A stretch of 64,000 nucleotides of DNA, taken from the NCBI GenBank assembly GCA_937891465.1, contig CALAHF010000020.1:58407-122406 (forward strand), in the 5' to 3' direction. This document shows, piece by piece, positions 8,067 through 16,392 of this stretch. Each line of letters opens with the position of its first letter. Within the stretch, counting starts at the first letter, position 1. Under the pieces are notes generated by a model. The model ran no database searches. It worked only from the letters and a program-made list of their open reading frames with translations, and was not told the DNA's origin. Made by a program: the position numbers and the translations under genes. The stretch is from an uncultured Verrucomicrobiales bacterium. Its GTDB lineage: Bacteria; Verrucomicrobiota; Verrucomicrobiia; Verrucomicrobiales; DEV007.

Positions 8067-11021
8067 TTATTGCATTGAAGCCACTCGACTGCCTTCGCTC
8101 GATTTCTCGAGCAGAATCGCGTGCTCAATTTTCCCTTCAAATGCATCGTCGTGTGAGACGAGAAGCAGCTGTTCTAAACCGGCTGCTTCCTGAGCTTCCA
8201 GCACCGCATTGGCCAACAGCGGCCGGCTTTCAGCATCGACTCCGTAGGTTGGCTCATCGAAAATACAAAACCGCAACCCGCTAAATTCCTTAGCCATGGC
8301 GAGAGTCATCGCGAGCGCGAGCTTGGTCTGTTCGCCGCCGGAAAGCATCGCGAAACGTCGGTCGCCGGGAGCAATTCGGATGCTGTAGCTTTCGGAATCC
8401 CACTTCAATTCTGCGGGAGCCTGGTTGATCTGGTTAAAAATTACCTGCGCCCGATCGGCAATCCGATTGCATAAATGCTGCGCCACAGCAGGAGCGGAAT
8501 CCCGCAGAACCCGCCGTGCCAGTTGCCCGAGCTCCGCTGCTGCGTCCAATCGTTTCAATTCCTGTTCGATCACGCCCTGTTTTTCCTGCGCTTTCTTCCA
8601 TTCGGCGAACCGGGCTTCTTCTCGTTTCAACGCCTCCTCGGCATGTTTTAAATCTGCTCTTGCGCTGGCGACAGCATTGCCGATCGATTCGTATTCCGAC
8701 CGCGCCGTCTTTAGTTTTTCCGGATCAAAGTCATTCTGGGCCTTCGCCAATTCGGCGGCCGATTTTTTCAACTCCGCCTCGGCTTTTTTTTGATTATCGA
8801 AGTGAGTTTTGAGTGCTCCTTCCCGATCCGGTAACTGAGTTGCCAACGGTGTTGCTGTGAGAAATGCTTCGTGGTTTTCGCGATTTCCCCCCACCACGAC
8901 TTCTTGAGCGGTGATCGAGTCTGAAACCGTTGCGAACGCCTTCAATTTCCTTTCAAGATCGGTAATCACGGCTTTTGCAGACTCCAATTTCGTGCCACCA
9001 GCTTTCTGGATTTCGAGCTGTTCGTGCTCCTTTTTCGTCAATGATTTCGCTTCGTCGTCTAATTCCTGGTGCCGTTTTTTTAGGTGAATGACTTCCTGCC
9101 CCTCTTTTTGCCGTTTCGATTTTTCAGCTTCAAAAGCGTCGAGAGCGGTTTTTACTTTCGGGGACGCCGCATTCCGCCATGCATCCACCGATTGTGAAAA
9201 TTGGACCAACCGCTTCTGAATTTTCGCCGCATCGTCGATCATACTCAGAGGTGACTCAATTCCAGGTGGAATCGGGAATGGCGCGATTTCAGGAACAACG
9301 CTGGCAATTTCGGAAGCGGCTTTTGCGACACTTTCGGGAAGAACCTTCTCAACCGATTTCGAAAAATCTGAAAGCCGTTCGTCAAAATTCGACTGCTTTA
9401 CGGAAAGCTGTTTTTCCTGGCCTGCGAGGTTTTCGAGCGAGTTTGCCGCCTTCTGATAGGTCGATTCGGCTTCGGCCAATTTTTTCTCAAGATCTCCGAT
9501 TTCAGCGACGAGTTCATCGACATTTCCGGCGACTTTTGCCGGATCAAATTGCTTGCAGGTCTCTTTTAAGAACGGGCACAAACCGCCGCCAATTTGAGCA
9601 AGCTGCTCACTCAAGTTTTTCCGTCGCTCCGTTGCCTTGGTCGTCAGCTCGCGAAGATTTTCGATTCCCTTTTTGGATTCCTTCTCGGCAGCAACAACCG
9701 TTTTAAATTGCTCGGGATCCCAGCCTCTTAATTCGCCATTCAATTCCGAGATTTTCGAAAGATCATTTTTTTGCTTGATTAAAAAATCGGCGAGCCCCTT
9801 CGTGAACGGTTTCAATTCCTGAGAGTTTTCCACCAACTGAAGATTTGCCGTTTCTGCTTTAGAAAAGCTTTCGGTTGAATCAGAAAGCCGCGTTTCCAGG
9901 GGCTTCAGGCTCTTTCCTGTTGATTCGAGTTCCGCGAGTTTCGCTTTTTTCTGCGATGCAAAAGCTGCGGCCTGTTCTCCTGCCGCTTTAGTTTCGCCTG
10001 CAAACTTGGTAAGCAGGTTTTCTTCAGCTGATTTCTGTTTTTCCAGAGCGGTTTGTTCGGCTTGCTGTTTTCGCAACTTTTCGAGTGCTTTCTCGGTCGC
10101 AAGAAACAGCGCGTGCCCCGCTTTGGTCGACTCGACAATCTTCGTAGCTTCTTTCGATTCTAGAACTTGTTTCTCGGCAGCTTCGACTCGTTCGGTCGCT
10201 GATTCAGTCGCCGATTTTGCTTTTTCGTGAGCCGCCTCAGCTTTTTGAACGGCAGTTTCCTTCAGTTCGAGCGCCTCCTTTTGCTTTCGCGCTTTTTCGA
10301 GTGCCGCAGTTTCCGCTTTCAGTTTTGCCGTGATCTTTTCGACATCACTTCGCTTTTCAGCGACGGTTTCTTCGCTGTCCGAGCGATCGGCGATTCGCTC
10401 GGTCACGCCTGCGAGTTTTACTTTCTGTTCCTGCTGAAACCCAGCTACCAAATTGAGTGGTGCTTTCAAATCTTCGAAGCAGCGACGGAAGATTTCGACT
10501 TCCAGAAGCGGTTCGAAAAAATTTCGTGCCGAAGTTCTTTTGGAATCAAATGGCCACGTCAGTCTTCCCTGACGCACTCCAATCAGTTTCGCAAAAAGTT
10601 CAGAGAATCGATTGGAACTTGGAAAGCCAAACAGCTCGCAAAGAAATTCGGCAACCTCCTTATCGTTCTCCGCGCAGGTGCTGGAATCGCTGAGTTGAAT
10701 CACTTTCGCTCGGCGTTTGCTAGCCGATCCGATTCCGCGCTCGATCCGATAAGCTTCGCCGTGGAATTCGAAAGTTACGTCGATCTCGCCGGTTTTTGTT
10801 CCATGGCGAAGAAAATACGTCCCGATATTGAAGTTTTCTTCGAACTGTGGATTCGTCAAAAAAAGCGCGTAGCCGAGGCTTTCGATCAACGTGGTCTTTC
10901 CATGACCGTTTCGCCCTGCGATGCGGTTCACACCCGGGGCAAATGCAACGGTCACTCCATCACCATCCGGTCCTTCGCCGAACGATTTGATGTTTTTCAA
11001 ACGAATGGAGTGGACGATCAT
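8067..11021 (-). CDS. sbcC: SbcC/Rad50-like SMC-type nuclease ATPase
   Basis: A 984-residue ABC/SMC ATPase. The Walker A half is AGRNGHGKTTLIESLGYALF near residue 37, long coiled coils cover roughly 190-860, and the C-terminal ABC signature LSGGEQTKLALAM is followed by Walker B FCIFDEPTYGVDAE. With SbcD it should form a DNA end-processing nuclease that cuts hairpins and blocked ends. The apex of the coiled coil carries C482-PFLKET-C489, a CX6C pair, where SbcC/Rad50 normally has the CXXC zinc hook. The start overlaps the sbcD stop by 4 bp (ATGA), so translation is coupled. The coiled coil is rich in Ala, Glu, Lys and Gln. Confidence 0.9.
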   Translation of the reverse strand: MIVHSIRLKNIKSFGEGPDGDGVTVAFAPGVNRIAGRNGHGKTTLIESLGYALFLTNPQFEENFNIGTYFLRHGTKTGEIDVTFEFHGEAYRIERGIGSASKRRAKVIQLSDSSTCAENDKEVAEFLCELFGFPSSNRFSELFAKLIGVRQGRLTWPFDSKRTSARNFFEPLLEVEIFRRCFEDLKAPLNLVAGFQQEQKVKLAGVTERIADRSDSEETVAEKRSDVEKITAKLKAETAALEKARKQKEALELKETAVQKAEAAHEKAKSATESATERVEAAEKQVLESKEATKIVESTKAGHALFLATEKALEKLRKQQAEQTALEKQKSAEENLLTKFAGETKAAGEQAAAFASQKKAKLAELESTGKSLKPLETRLSDSTESFSKAETANLQLVENSQELKPFTKGLADFLIKQKNDLSKISELNGELRGWDPEQFKTVVAAEKESKKGIENLRELTTKATERRKNLSEQLAQIGGGLCPFLKETCKQFDPAKVAGNVDELVAEIGDLEKKLAEAESTYQKAANSLENLAGQEKQLSVKQSNFDERLSDFSKSVEKVLPESVAKAASEIASVVPEIAPFPIPPGIESPLSMIDDAAKIQKRLVQFSQSVDAWRNAASPKVKTALDAFEAEKSKRQKEGQEVIHLKKRHQELDDEAKSLTKKEHEQLEIQKAGGTKLESAKAVITDLERKLKAFATVSDSITAQEVVVGGNRENHEAFLTATPLATQLPDREGALKTHFDNQKKAEAELKKSAAELAKAQNDFDPEKLKTARSEYESIGNAVASARADLKHAEEALKREEARFAEWKKAQEKQGVIEQELKRLDAAAELGQLARRVLRDSAPAVAQHLCNRIADRAQVIFNQINQAPAELKWDSESYSIRIAPGDRRFAMLSGGEQTKLALAMTLAMAKEFSGLRFCIFDEPTYGVDAESRPLLANAVLEAQEAAGLEQLLLVSHDDAFEGKIEHAILLEKSSEGSRVASMQ

Positions 11022-12433
11022 TCGAGGTGAAAAAGTTCGGTTTCGGGTTCTGCGTTTCCTTCGGAAACAGCTGAGGTTTCTGCTGCTAATTCCGGCTCTG
11101 CGTCCTCATCTACCGATGCCATCGGCGGATTCGCGATCGAATAAGCAATTTTTCCAACGAGTGGCGAGTTGATCAATTTTTCGGCCAACTGATCGGCATT
11201 CGCTTTTTCCTGAACGGCTTCTTTCAATTCAAAAAACAGATTGGCGAATGCTTTTTGTTCCGAATCCAGGCCCCACAAATTTTCGCCATCAACGAGTCCG
11301 CGAATCGCATTCCGTTCGAGCGACTCTCGCGAAACTCCCTCCGTTTCGTCGCCGATGGTTGAAATGTCGGAGTCAACATTCAGGCCTGACATCTCGATTG
11401 AAACGGCGAACACCTTGCCTGCTTCGCAAATTTCTTCGGCCGCAACGGGAATATCCAGCGCGATGCGATTCAAATTCAGTTTTCCCGTGAGCTGAAGTTC
11501 AACAACCGAATCTTCAGTCACTTTCGCAGCTTTGATGCTCTTAACGCTGGCATCAACAAACGCCTGCGATCCGTTTTTTAGTTTATTACCAAACGGCGTG
11601 CAATCCAGTTCCAATCGATGACAGGGGCGGCGTGGATTGCTCCGGATTTCGAGCGATTTCGGTTTATCAGCATTCTTTAAGTCGACTTCTAAAACCGCAT
11701 AGCCGCGTCCCGTTTTCTCGCCCTGCCGGTCGAAATCGTAGCCAACTTCCCTCAAATCGCAGTTCTCTGGCGAGCCGGGATTGCAGGCCCATTCGCCGTG
11801 AAGCATGGGTTTGTGAATATGGCCCAGCGCCAAGTAGCAGACCGCACTTTCGATGGCTTTGAGATCATCCCGCGAAAACCCGCCGCCTTCGCCCACGAAA
11901 TAATCGGGCCCGGCGTGAAGCAACATCAAATGCGTTTTCTCAGGCTCCAGTTTTTCTAAAATTTGGCGTACTTTGTTTGGGGTCGCGGCTCCCAAATAAC
12001 CAGCTCCGACAAAGCGTACGCCGTCGATATCGACGAAGGCACCTTTGCGCGATTCAGAGTCCCACGGGTTCAAAATCGCGCCTTCACCATCAAATTCAGG
12101 CTGCAGGAGCATCATCAAATTATCATCTGCTAAAAAGCGAACCCACGTCGGATCGCCCGAATGAATAAACGCTTTGTCATGGTTTCCCTCGATCGCGACG
12201 ACGGGAATTTTAGCATCTTTCAGCCGCTGCAAAATTTCCTGTGCCTGACGCAAATTCGGCGGCTCGACCTGCGGACGGTCAAACAGGTCGCCAGCTAGCA
12301 CAAAAACATCGGCTTTTTCATCAATCGCCTGATCTGCAATAAATCCAAATGCATCGGCCAAATCCTCATCAGGCAGCCGTCCATCAAGCCGACGGCGGCC
12401 CAAATGTAGATCGGATGTATGGAAAATTTTCAT
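11018..12433 (-). CDS. sbcD: SbcD/Mre11-like nuclease subunit
   Basis: A 471-residue calcineurin-type metallophosphoesterase. All metal-binding motifs are in order: SDLHLGRR (residues 7-14), AGDLFDRP, EGNHDKAF, LLHAGPD and LALGHIHKP. The remaining ~200 residues form the capping and SbcC-contact region and end in an acidic tail (DEDAEPELAAE). It is the Mn-dependent nuclease half of the SbcCD complex. It precedes sbcC with a 4-bp overlap. The C-terminal part is longer than in E. coli SbcD (~400) and looks lineage-specific. Confidence 0.9.
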   Translation of the reverse strand: MKIFHTSDLHLGRRRLDGRLPDEDLADAFGFIADQAIDEKADVFVLAGDLFDRPQVEPPNLRQAQEILQRLKDAKIPVVAIEGNHDKAFIHSGDPTWVRFLADDNLMMLLQPEFDGEGAILNPWDSESRKGAFVDIDGVRFVGAGYLGAATPNKVRQILEKLEPEKTHLMLLHAGPDYFVGEGGGFSRDDLKAIESAVCYLALGHIHKPMLHGEWACNPGSPENCDLREVGYDFDRQGEKTGRGYAVLEVDLKNADKPKSLEIRSNPRRPCHRLELDCTPFGNKLKNGSQAFVDASVKSIKAAKVTEDSVVELQLTGKLNLNRIALDIPVAAEEICEAGKVFAVSIEMSGLNVDSDISTIGDETEGVSRESLERNAIRGLVDGENLWGLDSEQKAFANLFFELKEAVQEKANADQLAEKLINSPLVGKIAYSIANPPMASVDEDAEPELAAETSAVSEGNAEPETELFHLE

Positions 12434-12491
12434 GAATGCAGAAGTGAATTACTGCATAAACGAACAATGGAAAGAGTCAATCTCAGTGCCG

Positions 12492-13346
12492 TTAAAATTC
12501 GACGCCAATGTTATCAATCAGCCGGGTTTTACCAAAAAATACGGCCGCAGCAATGCGTGCCGGCCTTCCTGATTCCAAATTTGAAATCGGTTGCAGCGTC
12601 TCCGCGTCAACGATTTCGATGTAGTCAATTTTTGCGAGCGGAGCGCTCTCGATCGTTTTACGAACCAACCCTATTGATTCGTCGAACTTACCCTGTTGGA
12701 TCGTTGCGGCGGCATGTCCGAGCGCTTGGCGAATAATAGGAGCCTGGGCTCGTGCTTGAGGCGAAAGATAGGCGTTTCGTGAACTCATGGCGAGTCCATC
12801 ACTTTCGCGGACGGTCGTTCCGGCGATAATTTCGACGGGCAAATTCAGATCGCGAACGAGTCGGCGGATGATGGCGAGCTGCTGAAAATCTTTTTCTCCG
12901 AACACCGCCGCATCGGGCTGGGTGAGGTTAAAAAGTTTCGCCACGACGGTGCAAACGCCACTGAAGTGAGTCGGGCGACTCGCGCCACAAAGATGATTAG
13001 AAAGACTGGTTTCAGAAATCGAAATCGAGGCGTCGGAAGCGTAAATTTCAGAGTTGTCCGAAGGTGCGAAAACGGCATCGACTCCGTGGGAACGGCATTT
13101 TTCTAAATCCGCTTCGAGCGGACGCGGATAGGCGTCGAGATCTTCATTCGGTCCGAATTGAGTTGGATTTACAAAAATTGTCGTGACAATGGTGCCGGTC
13201 ATTCCCGCTTTTTTGCGGGCGATATCACACAAGCTGAGATGCCCATCGTGAAGCGCTCCCATCGTGGGAACGAGCACGCGCGGGCGATTCCCGCCATTGG
13301 CACGGTTCCAGTCGCGGAGTTCGGCTACAGTTTTTAAGACGTCCAT
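12492..13346 (-). CDS. panC: Pantothenate synthetase, with a repeat locus encoded in frame
   Basis: Catalyses ATP-dependent condensation of pantoate and beta-alanine, the last step of vitamin B5 synthesis. Hallmarks in order: VPTMGALHDGHLSL (the HIGH-type nucleotide site, residues ~27-40), FVNPTQFGPNEDLDAYPR, HFSGVCTVVAKLFNL, FGEKDFQQL and SDGLAMSSRNAYLS (KMSKS-like loop). At 284 residues it is full length. Two units of the 21-bp repeat at 12661-12703 lie inside the C-terminal domain and are read as IQQGKFDESIGLVRK without breaking the frame. msrB ends 3 bp upstream, so the two are co-transcribed. panB and panD are not in this window. Confidence 0.95.
   Translation of the reverse strand: MDVLKTVAELRDWNRANGGNRPRVLVPTMGALHDGHLSLCDIARKKAGMTGTIVTTIFVNPTQFGPNEDLDAYPRPLEADLEKCRSHGVDAVFAPSDNSEIYASDASISISETSLSNHLCGASRPTHFSGVCTVVAKLFNLTQPDAAVFGEKDFQQLAIIRRLVRDLNLPVEIIAGTTVRESDGLAMSSRNAYLSPQARAQAPIIRQALGHAAATIQQGKFDESIGLVRKTIESAPLAKIDYIEIVDAETLQPISNLESGRPARIAAAVFFGKTRLIDNIGVEF
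12661..12703. repeat. 21-bp unit repeat, locus C (two units inside panC)
   Basis: Units 12661-12681 and 12683-12703, both with the ACCCT core on the + strand, 1-nt linker. The whole dimer lies inside the panC reading frame. It is translated on the minus strand into part of the predicted helix before the C-terminal IDYIEIVDAETL strand. It is the only copy well inside a conserved gene. Confidence 0.9.
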
Positions 13347-13349
13347 TTT

Positions 13350-13835
13350 TTAGGCGAAGAGTGCCACATACATCCCCAGGCCTTCGGCTTCCAAGTTTTC
13401 TTTCGGAACAAACCGAAGCGATGCGGAATTGATGCAATAACGAAGACCTGTCGGCTCGGGACCATCGGGAAAAACGTGACCGAGATGGGCGTCGCCAGTT
13501 TTGGAGCGAACTTCGATGCGAATGGTTCCGTGGCTCGTGTCTTTCACTTCGACGATTTCTTCCGCTTCAATCGGCTCGTAGTAGCTCGGCCAGCCTGTGC
13601 CGCTGTCGAATTTGGCTTTGGATGAAAACAGCGGTTCGCCGGAAATGATGTCGACGTAAATCCCTTCGGCCTTGTTGTCCCAATATTCATTATCGAAAGG
13701 CGGCTCGGTTCCGCACTGACAGGCGACCTGATACTGCGTTGGGCTGAGGCGTTCTTTCAGTTCGGCTTCGGTTTCTTTACTCATAGCTTCAAGGTCTGCG
13801 GGTTTATCTGATTTTTCAAGTCGCTGAACTATCAT
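13350..13835 (-). CDS. msrB: Peptide methionine-R-sulfoxide reductase MsrB
   Basis: Reduces methionine-R-sulfoxide in oxidised proteins. The core motifs are [46 protein letters not shown] and [13 protein letters not shown]. The Cys in RYCINS is the catalytic residue. The two CXXC zinc pairs of zinc-type MsrB are absent (the first site reads [11 protein letters not shown]), so this is a zinc-free form. An N-terminal CQC beside GTEPPF could offer a resolving thiol. The start at 13835 gives 161 residues; an ATG at 13784 (MSKETEAEL) would give 144 and is equally plausible. It lies 3 bp before panC. Confidence 0.9.
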   Translation of the reverse strand: MIVQRLEKSDKPADLEAMSKETEAELKERLSPTQYQVACQCGTEPPFDNEYWDNKAEGIYVDIISGEPLFSSKAKFDSGTGWPSYYEPIEAEEIVEVKDTSHGTIRIEVRSKTGDAHLGHVFPDGPEPTGLRYCINSASLRFVPKENLEAEGLGMYVALFA

Positions 13836-13908
13836 GAAAAATTACGAAATATTTTTGGTTTTCATACTTTCCAGATCGCTTTATTCCTGCGTAGTTGATT
13901 CTTGTGAG

Positions 13909-14439
13909 TGGGAAGTTTATCAAAATCGCGACTAATGCAGTTATTTTTCCGCCCTTGATGCGTTGCATCTCCAAGCTGATGACGGCGTGGCAGCTCCGGC
14001 AGGAATTGAACTCTCGACTCTGGAAACCATATCGGGAAGGTTTTTCAGAGGCGTGGAATTGATCACGGCTGATGAAAACGGGCTGTTGTTTCGCCACTCA
14101 AAAGGAACGGCCAAAGTCGATTTTAAGGATCTAAATTACAATCTCCGGGAAATGTTTGAGCCGGAACCAGCTCCGGTCGCTGACGTTTCAGGTGGAAAAG
14201 GCGATGATATTGTGGCTGATGAGGGCGGATACGAAAGTCTTGAAATCGTCACACGCATTTTGATCACGTGGCCAAAGTATCAATCGAACTGCGCTTCCCA
14301 CTGCAATCCGTTTGATCCTCGCAATGTAAACTGGCGTTCCCATTGGGGGCGCTATCATTATGGCCTTTCATATGCGAATTTTCATTGCCGCCAGGCAGCT
14401 GAGTGCGATTTGTTAATTCGTTCCGGCTTATTGCGCTGA
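13909..14439 (+). pseudogene. Decayed small secreted protein gene (frameshifted)
   Basis: The frame from 13936 to 14439 has no ATG, only a TTG at 13963. Its middle reads LETISGRFFRGVELITADEN then LLFRHSKGTAKVDFKDLN. I recall this pattern, in which a value changes with a residue acted on at a site, from short Verrucomicrobia secreted proteins. A GTG-led frame just upstream (13908-13951) reads SGKFIKIATNAVIF, a plausible signal-peptide start. It would join the main frame after a one-base change near the T-run at 13945. The last ~60 residues look random. I therefore call a frameshifted, degenerating gene. It could still be an expressed small protein with a TTG start. Confidence 0.35.
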
Positions 14440-14496
14440 CACAGGTCCGTGATGGCATCGGGCGATTTTTGCGTTAAAATCGCAACTCAACCCGTT

Positions 14497-15612
14497 ATGT
14501 CAGCAGCTGAAGAAGTCTCCCGTCAATTTCAAGTTCCCGGTCGCCTCGTGGCTATCGAAATGATCGGCACCGGAAATGTAAATGACACCTATCGTGTCAT
14601 TCAGCGGACCACCTTCTCTGAGGAGCAGTTCATTTTGCAGCGGATTAATCAGGCCGTTTTTAAAGACCCCGCGGCGGTGATGATGAATATTAAGGCCGTG
14701 ACCGATCATGCTCACCGCCGGATTGATGCGGAAGCTGATCAAGCGGATCGCATTTGGCAGCTTCCGCGGGTGATCCCGACGCTGGACGATCAGGCTCATT
14801 TTTGTGACGAAGATGGCGATTACTGGCGGGCCTTGTCGTTGATTGCCAGCACGAAAACCTATGACAAAGTGACCAACCCCCAAATCGCATTTGAAGCGGG
14901 CGTGGTCCTGGGCAATTTTCAGCGGTTGATCTCCGATTTTCCGATTGATGAACTTCAGGATACCTTGCCCGGATTTCACATCACCCCGGGATATTTGGCG
15001 GATTACGACTCCGTTTTAGCTGACAATCCCGAGGCAAAAAAGCGACTCGATGTCTCAACTGAAGCAATGCGTTTGGCTAATTTCGTTGAGAAGCGCCGAG
15101 ACTTTGCCCCCTTGCTTGAGGATGCGCTGTCACGGGGCGAATTGAAGTTGCGGCCGATTCATGGCGATCCAAAAATCACCAATATCATGATCGATACCTT
15201 CACGGGTAAAGGCACGTCGATCATTGATCTTGACACGGTTAAGCCAGGGTTGGTTCACTATGATTTTGGCGACAGCGCACGGAGTTCATGCAATCCGGCG
15301 GGTGAAGAGACGAAAAACTTGAGTCAGGTTTTCCTCGACACGGATTTGTTTGAAGCCCTTGTCAGCGGGTATTTGCGCGAGGCCAAAAATTTCCTGACCG
15401 AAGCGGATCGCAATTATCTCTACGATTCCGTTCGGCTCATCACGTTTGAACTCGGCCTGCGATTTTTTGCCGATTATCTTGCGGGCGATGTCTATTTTAA
15501 GACGACTTACCCAGACCAAAACTTGAACCGCGCACGGGTTCAGTTTGCGCTTTGCGAAAGTATTGAGGCGCGGGAATCGCTCATGCGAAGCACGCTGGAA
15601 AAAGTGCAGTAA
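14497..15612 (+). CDS. APH-fold sugar kinase (N-acetylhexosamine 1-kinase-like)
   Basis: I use the ATG at 14497 (MSAAEEVSRQFQV), giving 371 residues; the open frame extends 16 codons further. The fold is the aminoglycoside phosphotransferase/choline kinase type. It has a glycine-rich GTGNVNDTYRV loop, the catalytic HGDPKITNIMID (Brenner motif HxDxxxxN-like) and the metal-binding IIDLDTVKPGLVHYDFGDSAR. GNVNDTY and HYDFGDSAR are shared with NahK-type N-acetylhexosamine 1-kinases, which phosphorylate GlcNAc or GalNAc at C1 during salvage. Antibiotic modification is unlikely. No neighbouring sugar-nucleotide gene supports the exact substrate, so the specificity is inferred from motifs only. Confidence 0.7.
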   Translation: MSAAEEVSRQFQVPGRLVAIEMIGTGNVNDTYRVIQRTTFSEEQFILQRINQAVFKDPAAVMMNIKAVTDHAHRRIDAEADQADRIWQLPRVIPTLDDQAHFCDEDGDYWRALSLIASTKTYDKVTNPQIAFEAGVVLGNFQRLISDFPIDELQDTLPGFHITPGYLADYDSVLADNPEAKKRLDVSTEAMRLANFVEKRRDFAPLLEDALSRGELKLRPIHGDPKITNIMIDTFTGKGTSIIDLDTVKPGLVHYDFGDSARSSCNPAGEETKNLSQVFLDTDLFEALVSGYLREAKNFLTEADRNYLYDSVRLITFELGLRFFADYLAGDVYFKTTYPDQNLNRARVQFALCESIEARESLMRSTLEKVQ

Positions 15613-15631
15613 TCACTGCTCTAACGAGGTC

Positions 15632-15829
15632 TTATTTGACTCGGTTCTTTTTCCACTCAGCCTGGTGATTGACGATCCAATCTACCAATGCGGTATCAAA
15701 GCCGATGTCGCGTTGCGCTTCTTCTGACTTCAACCATTTATGGCGGAGGATTTCTTCGCGCTGCGCGATAAACTCTTTGTAGAGTGATGATTTTTCCAGA
15801 AGCGATGCTCCTGGTCTTGCCTGTGCCAT
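15632..15829 (-). CDS. Small conserved protein (65 aa), function unknown
   Basis: The protein starts MAQARPGASLLEKSSLYKEF and continues with EEILRHKWLKSEEAQRDIGF and a final TALVDWIVNHQAEWKK. The pattern of a helix, HKWxxSExxxxDIG and a tryptophan-rich end resembles a short conserved domain seen at the end of DUF4032-type proteins, but I am not certain. It lies alone and antisense between two + strand genes. Mostly helical, charged, and probably cytoplasmic. The ORF has a clear ATG and no in-frame anomalies. Confidence 0.5.
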   Translation of the reverse strand: MAQARPGASLLEKSSLYKEFIAQREEILRHKWLKSEEAQRDIGFDTALVDWIVNHQAEWKKNRVK

Positions 15830-15999
15830 GTCGAGAGGTGGAGAAAGGGGTTTCGTGTAACAAAATAGTCAAATTCCGATCGATTTTTTAGCAAGGGGAA
15901 AAGTGCGAAATCGCTCAGTAGTAGCTCTGTTTGATTTCAGCAATCAATCCGTATATTTATTGAGGTTGGAATTTATTTCTCCCAGCCTAGAATTCGACA

Positions 16000-16323
16000 A
16001 TGCAATTGCAGGACACAGTGATTCAAGTGATTTTATTGATCGCGTTTTTGGTTGCGACGCCGCTCTATTTTCGGCATTTTTGGAAACACAGAATCCCTCA
16101 CACCCCTGATCGGTGGGGGTTTCCGATTGACTATTTCGTTTTAATTTGGATTGTCATGGGCAATTCAACGGGACCTTTCTTTTCTGATTCCTGGTTGGGA
16201 AACATCCCTCCGCTGGGGCAAACCTTCATCATTCCGGTCGCAGTCGTGGTGATTCACTTTTGCGGGTGGAGGATTTGCTTGTTTCTGAAACCTCGACAAG
16301 AAAAAACAGCGCGTGAAGGTTGA
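16000..16323 (+). CDS. Small membrane protein, function unknown
   Basis: A 107-residue protein with about three hydrophobic segments: VIQVILLIAFLVATPLYF (7-25), FVLIWIVMGNSTGPFF (46-62) and FIIPVAVVVIHFCGWRICLF (75-95). It ends in a short basic tail. It stops directly before the DUF1549/DUF1553 cytochrome gene region (69 bp before the chosen start). I recognise no family. Confidence 0.5.
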   Translation: MQLQDTVIQVILLIAFLVATPLYFRHFWKHRIPHTPDRWGFPIDYFVLIWIVMGNSTGPFFSDSWLGNIPPLGQTFIIPVAVVVIHFCGWRICLFLKPRQEKTAREG

Positions 16324-16392
16324 TTGAGTGACTTCAAACCTCACGTTTTCGAGTCGTTGCAATCGGCCGTCACGGTGACTAGCTTTTCGCCA

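Noticed and set aside
8000..8146. N-terminal extension of the first MoxR ATPase
   Set aside because: It overlaps the real end of sbcC, lacks family similarity and is explained by a lack of stops. The ATG at 7990 fits the family length.
15246..15262. AGGGTTGGTTCA inside the APH kinase gene
   Set aside because: A 12-base match that encodes the conserved LVH of KPGLVHYDFGD. It lacks the second arm, so it is a coincidence.
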